A DNA stretch of 64,000 bases from Hemerocallis citrina (taxonomy: Eukaryota; Streptophyta; Magnoliopsida; Asparagales; Asphodelaceae). Every line of letters starts with the position of its first letter. Position 1 is the first letter of the stretch. Shown in pieces: positions 47,224-58,500 of this stretch. The stretch lies in NCBI GenBank assembly GCA_017893485.1, contig CM030368.1:177874504-177938503 (forward strand), written 5' to 3'. The position numbers and the translations under genes were made by a program. The notes under the pieces were generated by a model that was given only the letters and a program-made list of their open reading frames with translations, had not been told where the DNA came from and did not search any database.

Positions 47224-47863
47224 ATAACTTGCCACTTCGGTCATCTAATGGAAAAGATGACCGAACTCGAGAAAGAGTTGAAGCAGGAGACGGATAGGGT
47301 TCGGGCAGAGAAGGCTCAGATCACTAAGGAGCTTGAGCAGCTGAAGGTCGAAGTTGAGGGGAAAACGATGAGGATGGAGTACCTAGACGGTCTCGTGGCA
47401 AAGATTGAGGCCGACATCGTCGTTCTGCTCCAACAGAAGGAGTCAGCAGCGAAGGAATGGGAGGAGGCCATCGAGGCTGCTAAGATCGTCGCCGCCAAGG
47501 AGGCCAAGGCCGAGGCCATGGAGAGGGCACAGGGGTTCCTCGCGGTTAACATGGCGAAGGCCTACGCTCGGGTCATCAAGCAAGTGAAGGAGAGCTACCC
47601 CGAGGTGGACTGCTCCGGATGGCATCTCTTCCCCGACCCCATCCTGGGATTTGACGACACCTCTGAGGAAGGTGAATAAGGGGACGACGATGTGGAGGTT
47701 GAGGTCTTCAAGGCCGAAGTGGAGACCGGCTCGGATGCCATGCCCTTGGCGATTGTCGCAGCCACGCATGGGTTGGAGCCTACAACGACCGGCAGCTACG
47801 GCAAAGAGGTCCGGCCTTGACTTGTAATTCATAGTTGTTTTGATAAGAAATGCATTGCCTAAT

Positions 47864-47881
47864 TGCGGACTGGCCACCGCT
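47864..47881 (+). promoter_or_regulatory. Conserved motif downstream of aORF stop (E3)
   Basis: TGCGGACTGGCCACCGCT, one base different from the E1 and E2 copies, followed by AATTTCAATGAAATGAAAA, a plausible poly(A) region. Confidence 0.6.
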
Positions 47882-48015
47882 TGTAACTTGAATTTCAATG
47901 AAATGAAAACTTTTTGAAATCTTTTTGGCTAAGTGTCCTTTGTGATTTGTGTCGGATTTGCTTCCGAGTTGTCTTGTAGTGGCTTCGTTTGAACTTAGGA
48001 TCTTGGCTTTTTCAG

Positions 48016-48820
48016 ATTACCGAAGTATCTCAGTTGGTCAAAGTATCTGAGATTGCCGAACTGTCTCGACTCCGGACTGGTCTTGAGGTCACAAAGCTAG
48101 GCCTTGCTCGAACTCGAGAGAGGTTGTTTAAAGTCGAGTCGGAGTTGAACTACCTCAAGCTGACGTTGGCCCGTTGAGACTCTAAGCTGGAACGGCTAAA
48201 GGAGAAGGCTCGCGAAGTGCCCCCCAAAGGGGAGGAGATGTGTCCCTCGATGGTCGTTAGCCAGGGCTTACGATTAAAATTCCTTCTTCAGTCTCTATTC
48301 GATGTGGGCTGAGAGAGATGGGTTGAAGAACGTAGTACTCGAGAAGGGCTTCGAGGCAGCATAACTTCGGAGGACTATCACCGAGGCTTCTCGTGAGGGT
48401 AGCTCGAGCCGAATGCCACGCCTGAAGATCAGAGTGACGGATGAGTCGCTGAAGGAACGGGTCGTGGAGCTAGAGGCCGAGAACCATCGGCTATGACGAC
48501 TTTTTGAGGGGAGTAACAACAGGAGCACTTCCTACCCCCGAGGTTAGTACACACAAGAGAGGTCATTCCACGAGTTGGCGCTATGCTCGCCCCCCGTTGT
48601 GAGGTGCCCTGGGGATGCACAGAGCGGAGTGGCTGGTTCATTGAGCAGAGCGTCTGGTGAGGCAACACTTAGGCTCTCAGGTGCCGAAGATGCAACTCGG
48701 CTCGCCAGTTTGGAGACCTCCGCGGAAGTAAGGCCACAGCGACACGATGCTCGTCGGCCTCGTTTGTCGCTTAAGATAAGCATCCCACTCCCTAGGAGGG
48801 GTTTGGGCAGATCTTTGTAA
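48016..48820 (+). pseudogene. E3 aORF, fourth exon (broken)
   Basis: After the acceptor CTTTTTCAG at 48015, a coiled coil begins ITEVSQLVKVSEIAELSRLR. It is stopped by TGA at 48175-48177, where E1 has an Arg codon, so a CGA-to-TGA change is likely. Shifted frames continue with LRRTITEASREG and MPRLKIRVTDESLKERVVEL, then PRLSLKISIPLPRR, matching the end of the intact E2 exon. Function unknown. Confidence 0.6.
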
Positions 48821-48984
48821 TTTTGTAGTCTTTGTTTTGAATGAGTCTTGTATCTCGATGTAAAGATGAGTAGTTAGACTGTAGTTAGACTTGCACCTCA
48901 AATTTTAATGAAAAAAGTGAACTCATTTCTCAAACTTGTGTGTTTTGCTATTGTTTACAAGTGTATAAACAGTTGTGGAACATC

Positions 48985-49170
48985 ACACGTTGCTGAAGTC
49001 CAGGGTTGATTTTTCTCGTATTTGGTTGTCGGTGGCAAGAGTGCTCGGCACACGTTGCCGATGTCCAAGAGATTGATTTTTCTCGAATTTGGATGCGGTG
49101 GCAAGAGTGCTCAGCACACATTGTCAAAGTCCGCGAGATTGATTTTTCTCGTATTTGGACGTCTTCCGAG
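48985..49170. repeat. Three minisatellite units on the far side of the E3 aORF
   Basis: Copies of GTCGGTGGCAAGAGTGCTC...TTGATTTTTCTCG match the 42890-44580 array in the same direction, so the aORF is bracketed by direct copies. Confidence 0.85.
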
Positions 49171-49760
49171 CTTGTCGTTTAGAGAATATCAACAGCTGTG
49201 GGAGCAATTTCGAATGGCGAACCACTTCGTACTTGCTTATGAGCAAGTAGTTAAAGCAGAATCGAACCAAGTGTTGGACTCCGAGCTTGTCGTTTAAAGA
49301 ATGTCAACAGATGTGGGAGCAATTCCAAATGGTTAACCACTTTGTACTTGCTTATGAGCAATTAGTTAAAGCAGAATCGAACCAAGTGTTAGACTCCGAG
49401 CTTGTCGTTTAAAGAATGTCAACAGCTGTGGGAGAAATTCTGAATGGCGAACCACTTTGTACTTGCCTATAAGCAAGTAGTTAAAGCAGAATCGAACCAA
49501 GTATTGGACTTCGAGCTTGTCGTTTAAAGAATGTCAACAGCTGTAGGAGCAATTCCGAATGGCAAACCACTTCATACTTGCTTATAAGCAAGTAGTTAAA
49601 GAAGAATCGAACCAAGTGTTGGACTCCGAGCTTGTCGTTTAAAGAATGTCAATAACTATGGGAGCAATTTCGAATGGCGAACCACTTCGTACTTGCTTCT
49701 GAGCAAGTAGTTAAAGCGGAATTGAACCAAGTGTTGGACTCCGAACTTGTTGTTTTTAGA
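49171..49760 (-). repeat. Five 115-bp tandem repeats with hairpins (E3)
   Basis: CTTGTCGTTTA recurs at 49171, 49286, 49401, 49516 and 49631 (115-bp steps), with a last partial at 49746. Each unit holds TACTTGCT-TATG-AGCAAGTA, an 8-bp stem, and matches the E2 array in period, number and place between integrase and aORF. Confidence 0.9.
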
Positions 49761-49936
49761 GTTTCGCGCGTCTCAAAGCAAACCAACTAGATTATTATAG
49801 ACAAAGAATTCTCAGGAAGTAACGCGCTTTTATTAAAGATGACTTAAGTGGCTGCTTCTGAGTTGCAAGCCACTCTTACATTTTGAATAGAAAAATTAAC
49901 AAGGTAGATAAAAACACCAAATAGACACTGCTCGAC

Positions 49937-50487
49937 TCAGGAGTTGCTTGAAGTTGCTTGGAGCGGTGTTACAACACCCCCTTGGTACTTCATCAAGTGG
50001 TCAGCATTCCAAGTCCTTGGTATTCTCCTGCCCCCCGAGTCTTCAAGTTGATACGCGCCTGGGCAAATAACTCTGGATACCCTATATGGACCTTCCCAGT
50101 TGGGCGCTAGCTTGCCCTTCTTACTTGGAAGAGAGATTGATAACTTCCGGAGCACTAGGCCCCCCTCTTTAAGATTAGTGGGACGGACCTTCTTATTGTA
50201 GGACTGGGTTATCCTACACCGGTAAGTCTCTTGTAGGATGGAAGCTCTATCATGGATCTCATCGATGATGTCCAAACTATTGCGAAGCTGATTCGCATTC
50301 TGCTCTTCATTGTAGGCTATCAATCGGGGTGAAGGTAGGTCGACCTCAAGGGGGATGATAGCTTGGGAGCCACAAGTGAGATTGAAGGGGGACTCTCCTT
50401 TCGGAGTTCTCTTGGTGGTGCGATAGCTCCATACCACGTTGGGAAGTTGTTCGACCCATAACCCCTTGGTGGATTTATCGAGCCTAT
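49937..50487 (-). pseudogene. E3 integrase C-terminal part
   Basis: An open minus-strand frame of about 180 codons begins RLDKSTKGLWVEQLPNVVWS and ends NADHLMKYQGGVV. It aligns with 9070-9591 of E2, including the conserved NWEGPY and RTWNADHL segments, and lacks stops. The catalytic core, RT and gag are displaced by the OTA element whose LTR starts at 50488. It would be the integrase tail that contacts DNA. Alone it is inactive. Confidence 0.9.
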
Positions 50488-50944
50488 TGTTGTGCAATCT
50501 AGATGATCTAAATAACTAGATAATCTGGATACAAATTAAAAACCTCGCAAGTGTACGAATCGTTTAGAGAGGCGTAGTGACAAACAAGGGTCGATCCCAC
50601 AGAGATTGTAGAAATTAACTTACTAACCAATAAAACAGAGATAAGAATCTTGAAGTTGTGCTTTAAAAGAAATGACTAGATCAAATAGTTCTGAATCACA
50701 AATGTCTATTAAGTAGTTGGGCTTTGATTTCCACATATAGTCAGTAATGCTAAGTCACCTTCTTCACTATTCTAATTACTCATGTTCGTTCCTTTAAGGG
50801 CATGGTATCTACTCCTTAAAGTATTATTTCCCGAAGCCAAGAATTAGGCATGGTATCTACTCTAATTCGTTTCTTTCCTTAAGTATTTAGCATGGTATCT
50901 ACTAAGTTGCACTTAAAGAAAACATAAGAACAATGGAAACGAAC

Positions 50945-53735
50945 TGTAATACCCCGACTTTTTCCTAAATATTTAAAGATTATTTCTCTTTTATAGTATA
51001 CTTGTGTAGCATGTGGCTAATGATGAATAAATTATATTTTTCCCTATAAAATACTTGCTTTAAAGCCCAATGTTAATTTGTTTACTTTCTTTATTTTGGC
51101 CCAAATTGAATTTTAAACCCTCTTATTATCTTCTATAACTTGTAATGTAACATTTCTTTCTCCATTTAATTCTGGGTATATTTGTGTGTGACTTGTGCTT
51201 ACACGTGCACTCAATGTACACGTGTATTAGGCACAAATCCTTGGCCGGTTTTGGGAAGAGAAGTGGCTAGGATCATGGGTAGTTATCCTGAGTTGTGGGT
51301 AGTTTTTACAACCCCCAAATCAATCTCAGCCCTTAATCCTCCAACTCCCTAATAGATCTCAACCCTTCATCCTATTTATCTTCTAATATAAATACCCCCT
51401 CCTATTCCCTATCTCTTTTACACTAAAATTTCCTGAGATTATAGAGAGTATCTGTGAGTTGTGTGGGAGTTTCCTGTGGAGGCAAGCAGCATTGCTGAGG
51501 AGTCGGAGTGGAACAAAGGAACAAGAAGTGCTGCGCTATATTGAAGGACTTGCGGGATTTCGTTATTTTTCTTCATAAAAGGTGGGTGTTTCTCAGGACT
51601 TCTAACGTAGGAATAATACTATAATTGTCATGATTGATACCATGTTACAAAAGTGAATTGAATGCGGTAGAAATTGCTTGAACATGCTATTAAATTTGAG
51701 GCGAGACTATCGGTACAGTCGACTGCCATATGAGCCAGCCGACTGATACGAGACATTACTTTTCATAATGTGCTGATAAAATGTGTATGAATAGCCATGA
51801 TGGCGTGATTATTAAATGTATGTTTTTCCCTATGACACATATGATGGAGGGAAGGTAAACCAATAAAAAGAACTAAAGGTCATAAATATCTGAAGTTGTC
51901 GGCGCAGTCGACTGACTTGGTGTTAAGTCGACTGGTGCTTCGTTCTGAATGTGACTGTTTGAAAGTTCCCTGAATAAAGATATTCTATTTATGTAGACCC
52001 ATGATGATAACTTGAGATTTATATCTCCATTGTCGTAAGTAAGTATGAGCAATGTGAATGCATGTTTAGAGTAGTTTTCTCTAAAAGAGCATGTTAATAA
52101 CTGGGAAAATTGTGCTATGAATGCTACTGAACAAGAGGAACTCTGTTTATGAAACATGAATTGATATATACTGTTAATTGATATCATGATGCAAGTACAC
52201 GTAAGAACTGTAATTAATCTCTTTAAATTGAAAATGGATCTGTCCAGTCGACCAATGTGTGTAGCAAGTCGACTGATCTGGACTTAGAAATTATGCTGTT
52301 TGAAATCTCCAGGACAGACGACTGATTACTGAACAGTCGACTGTTATGTGGATAATATAGTGAATATGAACGGGTGCGGGACAGGCGACTGGTTGAGTGC
52401 AACAGTCGACTATCCCGAGCTTTTATGAGGAATTTGTATGACTGTATAAGTCGACTGGTACTTTTCCAAGTCGACTGTACAGAGCGGACTTTTGATAATT
52501 TGATTCATGTTATTTACTGTTGGTAATGATGAACTTTATGCTTTTATTGATGGATTCTGGTTATGGCTGTATGAATTATGTGAAAGGAATCATAAATGTG
52601 AATTGAGAACTAAATGAATAATTATGAAAGGCTAAACATGATGAGAAAGTCTGTGAGACTCTAAAATGAATTATGAGCTGATGATGCTCCATTGGATATT
52701 GTGAATTTGAAATTGAACAAAGAGTAGCTAAGTCTCCCCGGCAGTGAATGAAATGATATTGAGAATTAGACCAGGTTGGTCAAGTGAAATGAAATGATAA
52801 GTCCGGTTGATGGAGAGGCTAACTCTAGAGCTTGATTTTTATTCATGATTCTAATGTAACTTAAATACATAGTGTGGAGGTGATGAAGGTGAGAGAAAAA
52901 CATGAGTATGAGAGCTAGGGTACGGTGCGGGTGTGTGAGCCGCAGAATGCATGCTTGATGCGTCAAGACATGGCGCGGGCACAACTCAGTAATGATCGGA
53001 CTCTAGTCACGCTTGTGGGATGTTTTGGTGACTGCAAGAGGAGTGTGTTCAGGGAGGAGGCTGAATTGTCGCAGAATGCATGCTTGACGAGTCAAGACAT
53101 GGCGCGAAATTCTACTCCAGGGGCCAGGATACATGCTTGTACTCATAGATTCATCTAGGATACTCATTGGAATTACAGAAGTAGAATAAGTCATGGCGGG
53201 GGATTGAACCCTACAAAAATGAAGATCGATTAAGAGGCTTGCCCTCGAACCTATGTAGTATGGGATGCATAGAATTCGAACAAGTGCGCATTAGTGTCAT
53301 GTTAATTAAATAAATTGCATTAAGGATTTAAGTGCACAATCACGACACGACATCATTAAAAGTTCCCTTTTATTTGCATGCTTATGTTGAACAAGTTTGT
53401 GATTTGTAAGAAATGAGATTCATTATACTGTTTCTGGCGTAGAGAGGATGGCCATGTATAATTATCGTCGGTTGAATAAACTGACGTACCCACAGTTTTT
53501 ATGCAGGATATAATTACATGTAAGAGGAATGGATGCATAAAGAGTTCATTATGTTGTTGTTCATTTATGTAAATATTGTATATTTTGCTTCCGCTGTGTA
53601 AATTCAAATGTAATGTGTTGTAAACTCTGATGTAAAAGAAAAGTTTTAAAATTCCTTGTAAAAGTGTATGTGAAGGAAGCGAAAAGATCCTGTAGAACAT
53701 TTCGAATTCAGTAATTTGGGATTCGGGGCGTTACA
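50945..53735 (+). mobile_element. 5' LTR of Tekay element
   Basis: TGTAATACCCC to GGGGCGTTACA, with TATAAATA at 51387-51394. It contains six CAGTCGACTG-type pairs (starts 51716/51736, 51905/51925, 52245/52266, 52315/52334, 52382/52403, 52448/52468) and a short repeat (GCAGAATGCATGCTTGA...TCAAGACATGGCGCG) at about 52941 and 53070. No real gene lies inside. Confidence 0.97.
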
Positions 53736-53738
53736 GAG

Positions 53739-53750
53739 TGGTATCAGAGC
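53739..53750 (+). other. Tekay primer-binding site (iMet tRNA)
   Basis: TGGTATCAGAGC, three bases after the LTR end, complementary to the 3' end of plant initiator Met tRNA. Confidence 0.95.
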
Positions 53751-53904
53751 CACGTTTTCTATGCTTTCACACTTGTACAAATTTATAAGGAACGACACCC
53801 TAGATGTGGACATTAGAGTGTGTGTTTGGATTTAGAGATTTAAATGTAAGTGACTTACATTTGTGTTGCTCTATGATTTATGCTCCTTCCTCTCTATTTC
53901 TAAG

Positions 53905-54333
53905 ATGGCTGATCACTTCGACCCTGCTGGAGGCGACGACTGGCATATTATTGAGGAAGAGTACCATCCTGGACAGGCTGATTCTGAGGACGAGTATCAC
54001 CCCGGGCAAGCTGATTCTGATGATGAGGAGTACCCTGAATCTCGAGAGATCACCCCACCGCCGAACTCACCTGACGATTCTTCTTCTTCCGATGAAGAAA
54101 AGGGACCAGTTCTGGGTAGCACTGTGGCTTCTCTGCAGAGGCAAGTGGATACCTTGAAGTATAGAGTTGGAGTTTTGGAGGCTCAGATGGAGAAGCGGAA
54201 TGCTGACTATTCTGTTCTTAGCCATCGGATTTGGGAACTTGAGAAGAAAAAGAACCTGACTGATGTGCTGAAGGATGAGGTGGATGAACTGCGGGATGAA
54301 CTTCGAGCAGCGAAGAGGACCCGTAGAGATTAG
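53905..54333 (+). CDS. ORF0, acidic coiled-coil protein upstream of gag
   Basis: 142 codons. I chose the ATG at 53905, which follows an in-frame leader and opens MADHFDP. Residues about 10-45 are very acidic and hold a duplicated EYHPGQADS segment. From about residue 75 to the end is a heptad-rich coiled coil (VASLQRQVDTLKYRVGVLEA, then basic AAKRTRRD). It is uninterrupted in a young element, lies between PBS and gag, and is separated from the gag ATG by 146 nt of A/T-rich sequence. I recognise no family. A role in particle assembly or RNA or chromatin binding is only conceivable. Extra ORFs upstream of gag are unusual for Tekay elements. Confidence 0.65.
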   Translation: MADHFDPAGGDDWHIIEEEYHPGQADSEDEYHPGQADSDDEEYPESREITPPPNSPDDSSSSDEEKGPVLGSTVASLQRQVDTLKYRVGVLEAQMEKRNADYSVLSHRIWELEKKKNLTDVLKDEVDELRDELRAAKRTRRD

Positions 54334-54479
54334 ATTGTCCTAGTTTCTTTTTTCTTCTGTTCTGATGTTAAAATGTTTTTTTAAAATTCGAATGTATAAA
54401 CTTTGAAATTCAATGAAATGAAAGTTGGTTTAAATTCTTGTTATATACTTCGAATTTGACGGATCTTTTGCATCAGAAT

Positions 54480-55485
54480 ATGTCGAGAAGAGGAGCAAGG
54501 AATGGGGAAGGTTTGGACCTTGAGGCCGAGTTTGCAAGGGTTTACCAGACGCTGAATGCAGTGGCTGCAAACCAAGGAAGGGGGCCGGTGAATCCAGTAC
54601 CCAAGGCAATTAAGCTAGTTGGAATCGTTCAAGAGAATGAAACCACCAGTGTTCGAGGGAAAGTCAGACCCGGATGCGGCCGATAACTGGATTTGGCAAG
54701 TGGAGACAATCTTCGAGGTGTTGGAAACACCGGAGGGCAGCAAGGTCAAGTTGGCGACTTTGCAATTGGAGAAGGATGCGGCTGTTTGGTGGCAGTCGAT
54801 GAAGAGGACTATGGGCGGCTTGTTGCTTGGCTGGGAGGAATTTCTGGAAGAATTCCGCAGCCATTATTTCCCCTCCGACGTCCAGGAGAAAAAGGCCATG
54901 GAGTTTCTGTCACTTCAGCAAGGCAGCATATCAGTAAGGGAGTATGAGACTAAGTTCACTCAGCTCTCCAGGTATGCTCCAGAACTGGTGATGGATGAAG
55001 CGAAGAAGGCTCGCAAGTTCGAGCATGGTCTGAGGCCAAGCTTGAGGTCTCGCATGATACCTCTTGGTATCAGGAGATTCGATAAGCTGGTGAAGAGGGC
55101 GACAGCAACGGAGGCGAATATGGAACAGTTCCATGTTGCTCAGCACCAGAGGAGCAACTGGCAGTCTGGGAAGAGGCCCGCGCCATCGGGTAGTTTCAAG
55201 GGTCAACCATCTGCACAGAAGTTCAAACCGACAGGGGCGAACGCTGTCAGTGTAGCTGGAAGATCTGGAAACGATGCAGGGAGACCTTCTGCAGTCACTT
55301 GCTTTAACTGTGGTGAAGTGGGACATTACCAATCTCGATGTCTCAAACCACGGGCTGGCAATCACAATGTGCCAATACAGCAGACTGGGAAGAGGCCGTA
55401 CCAATCAGGGCGAGTATTTGCTTTGACAGAAGCTGATGCTGAGGAGGCGGATCAGGTCATCTCTGGTACGAGGGCTGATGTTTAG
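54480..55485 (+). pseudogene. Tekay gag, one frameshift near 54612-54619
   Basis: The N-terminal frame starts at the ATG at 54480 (MSRRGARNG) and runs open to about 54617. The rest (from 54619) is one frame away and holds the capsid domain (FEGKSDPDAADNWIWQVETI, then FLSLQQGSISVREYETKFTQ and FEHGLRPSLRSR) and a CCHC zinc knuckle, CFNCGEVGHYQSRC, at about 55300-55341. A TAG directly precedes the second frame. Family role: capsid and nucleocapsid that package element RNA. The break is a 1-nt insertion or a site of ribosomal slippage. The ORF stops at 55485, inside the putative intron. Confidence 0.85.
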
Positions 55486-55560
55486 TGTGATTTCTTTTGT
55501 CATTTCTTCTTCCCGTTCATAGTGTGAAACTGTTATGTAATGATGTATGTTATGTAACAG
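55466..55560 (+). other. Putative 95-nt intron between gag and pol
   Basis: The donor is TCTG|GTACGA and the acceptor GTAACAG|GAGA. The pyrimidine-rich part is at 55491-55515 and T is the commonest base. The gag stop (55483-55485) and a pol-frame stop (55488-55490) both lie inside. Removing it joins gag codon position 1 (55465) to pol codon position 2 (55561), so gag and protease become continuous without a stop. No other fusion signal is visible. Confidence 0.6.
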
Positions 55561-58500
55561 GAGAACTCTATATTAATGGAAAGGAAGCTGTGGTGTTGTT
55601 TGATACTGGATCCTCTCATACTTTTGTGTCTCCAAAGTTTGCTAAAGTGTTGGGAGTTGAACCGAAGATTTTTCCAGGCAAGATCTTAGCAGTAGCTACG
55701 CCATCAGGGGAAACTTTGACCACTGATCGGTACTATGCTGATTGCGAGATAGTGATTGGGGATCGAATCTTTGGCATTGATCTGATCGAGCTGACTATCT
55801 TGGGAGTCGATGTTATCATTGGCATTGATTGGATGTCGGTGTACAGTGCAAGCATCGAGTGCAAGACCAAGACGGTGACAGTGAAGGCTCCAGGTGGACC
55901 TGAAGTCACTTTCCAAGGGAAGTTGAAGTGTTCTAAGCTGGTGGCAACTATCCGCAAGGAAGAGACTCCTGTGGAATTGCAAGGGATTCCTGTGGTTCGG
56001 GACTATCCGACTGTGTTCTTGGAAGACTTTCCTGGGTTACCTCCGCATCGTGATGTAGAGTTCAGCATCACTGTTCAACCGGGAAGTGCACCCATTTCTA
56101 AGGCACCGTATAGGATGGCTCCAGTGGAACAGGATGAAGTGAAACGGCAGATTGAGGAACTGTTGGGAAAAGGCTTTATTCAACCTAGTGCGTCACCTTG
56201 GGGAGCACCAGTGCTTTTGGTAAAGAAGAAGGATGGATCGATGAGGATGTGTATCGATTACCGGGAGCTGAATAAGGTCACTGTTCAGAATAAGTATCCG
56301 ATTCCTCGAATTGATGACTTGTTCGACCGTCTACAAGGAGCAGCTGTGTTCTCCAAAATAGATCTTCGATCAGGATATCACCAAGTGCGAGTGAAAACTG
56401 AAGATGTGCATAAGACTGCATTTAGAACTCGGCATGGGCATTACGAATTCTTAGTTATGCCATTCGGAGTGACGAATGCACCCGCAATCTTCATGGACTT
56501 GATGAACAGAGTTCTGAGGCCGTTTATTGATTCTTTCGTCGTGGTGTTTATCGACGATATTCTCGTGTACTCCAAGTCTGAGGCGGAGCACACCGAGCAT
56601 CTGGCGGCAGTTTTGCAGAAGTTGGAAGAGCAGAGGTTGTATGCCAAGTTATCCAAGTGTGATTTCTGGAAATCTGAAGTGGCATTCCTAGGTCACATCC
56701 TTTCTAAGGAGGGAGTGGCAACTGACCCTCAGAAGATAGAGGCAGTGAGAGATTGGGCTAGGCCTACTACAGTGAAGGAAGTCAGAAGTTTCCTTGGGAT
56801 GACTGGATATTATCGGCGATTCATTCAAGGTTATGCTCAGATAGCTGTACCGCTTACCGAGTTGACCAAGAAGAATGTGAGCTTCAAGTGGACCGAGCAA
56901 TGTGAGGCGAGTTTTCAGGAGTTGAAGGATAGACTGACTACTGCACCTATTTTGGCTTTGCCTAGAGCAGGAGTTGAGTATGATGTCTATAGCGATGCTT
57001 CACATTGGGGGCTTGGATGTGTCTTAATGCAAGAGGGTAAAGTAATCGCTTATGGGTCTAGGCAACTACGACCGCATGAGAAGAATTATCCGACTCATGA
57101 TCTAGAGCTGGCTGCGATTATCTTTGCTTTGAAGCAATGGAGGCACTACGTGTATGGTGAGAAGTTGAACATGTACACGGATCATAAGAGCTTGAAGTAT
57201 ATCTACCAGCAGAGGGATCTCAATCTAAGACAGCGGAGATGGCTGGAAGTGCTCGAGGATATGCGACCTGAGATCAAGTATCATCCTGGAAAGGCTAATG
57301 TTGTTGCTGATGCACTTAGTCGCAAGAGCAGTTTAGCCAGCTTGATTACGACTCAGAGGCATCTGATTGAGGAGTTGGATCGAGCAGGTATTGAAGTTGT
57401 CTTGCAAGGATTGGGAGCATCTTTATCTCGGTTGAAGCTTCAGCATACTTTGAATGCAAGGATCATTGCAAGTCAGGAAGTTGATGCTGATATTTTGGAG
57501 ATGAAGGAGCAGGTTAGTGCTGGCAGGTTGCCTGGATTTCAGACCAGGGATGGAGTGCTGTGGTTCGGAGATAGGCTGTGTGTTCCAGATCAGGCAGACC
57601 TGAAAGAGAGTATTCTTCAGGAGGCGCATGCTACTCTTTTGTCAGTACATCCTGGGAGTACTAAGATGTACAAAGACATCAAGCAGCATTTTTGGTGGTC
57701 AAGTTTGAAGCGGGATGTGGCCGAATTTGTCGCGAGGTGTGAGGTTTGTCAGCACGTCAAAGCCGAAAATCAGAGACCCGGAGGTCTATTACAGCCGTTA
57801 CCTATTCCGGAATGGAAGTGGGATAACATCAGTATGGATTTCATCACGGGATTGCCTAAGAGTTCTAAAGGAAATGATGCTATTTGGGTTATAGTCGATC
57901 GACTTACCAAGTCCGCTCACTTTTTGGCGATGAAACTCACGGCTTCGATGGACAAGTTGGCTGAGTTGTATGTTGGTGAGATTGTCCGACTTCATGGCGT
58001 TCCTTCGACTATTGTGTCTGATCGAGATGCGCGGTTTACTTCGCATTTCTGGAGGAGTCTTCAGGCAGCTTTGGGTACCAAGACAGATTTCAGCACTGCT
58101 TTTCATCCACAGACCGATGGGCAGACCGAGAGAGTCAACCGTATTCTTGAGGATATGCTTCGGTGTTGTATACTAGACTTCGGAGGCAGTTGGGAAAGGC
58201 ATTTACCTTTGGTAGAGTTTGCCTACAACACCAGTTTTCAGGCTAGCATCGGGATGGCGCCGTATGAAGCTTTGTATGGCAGGAAGTGCAGGACTCCTGT
58301 GTGTTGGTATGAGGTTGGGGAGCGTCAGTTGTTTGGTCCTGAGCTTGTGCAGCTGACTTCTGAGAAGATTGATCTGATCAGGAAGAGGTTGGTGGAAGCT
58401 CAGAGCAGGCAGAAAAGCTATGCAGACAACCGGAGAAGGGACCTTGAGTTTGAGGTTGGTGACTTCGTCTTTCTGAAGGTATCACCCAGTAAAGGTGTGG

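Larger units (their letters stand above)
45704..47820 (+). pseudogene. E3 aORF, exons 1-3 (antisense to element)
   Basis: Exons are 45704-46622, 46691-47146 and 47224-47820, with introns of 68 and 77 nt (donors GTATGC and GTAAGC, acceptors TGCAG and TCGCAG). Exon 1 retains the PF04195-like domain (FELMLPGPGVRANSPMPVNM, LPLHPFVVEVLRW in a shifted frame, then RLINGFILHCQAAEIELDLR). Exon 2 has RKRKRV and the FLGDSTSSMQAVRHLATLKD block. Exon 3 is a coiled coil with AYARVIKQVKESYPEVDCSG. Defects are frameshifts in exon 1 (near 45890, 46135 and 46445) and in exon 2 (near 46800-46830), and TAA at 47677-47679. It ends GKEVRP at the TGA at 47820, aligning with GKEVGH in E1. Confidence 0.75.
41432..50487 (-). 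mobile_element. Tat/Retand-like Ty3/gypsy element E3 (5'-truncated)
   Basis: Read on the minus strand: integrase C terminus (50487-49937), five 115-bp repeats, three tail units, aORF on the opposite strand (45704-48820), 66-bp minisatellite, PPT and 3' LTR (42008-41432). This is E2's order. Its 5' part is displaced by the OTA element at 50488. A TRIM lies in the minisatellite. The target-site copy beside the LTR is probably GCCCT (41427-41431). Confidence 0.85.

Noticed and set aside
52766..53700. Identical small frames in both Tekay LTRs (also 60819-61753)
   Set aside because: Duplicated only because LTRs are identical. Short, without domain or consistent start.
54322..54476. A possible intron joining ORF0 to gag
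   Set aside because: GT and CAG borders exist, but the join runs into a stop soon after and does not enter either gag frame.
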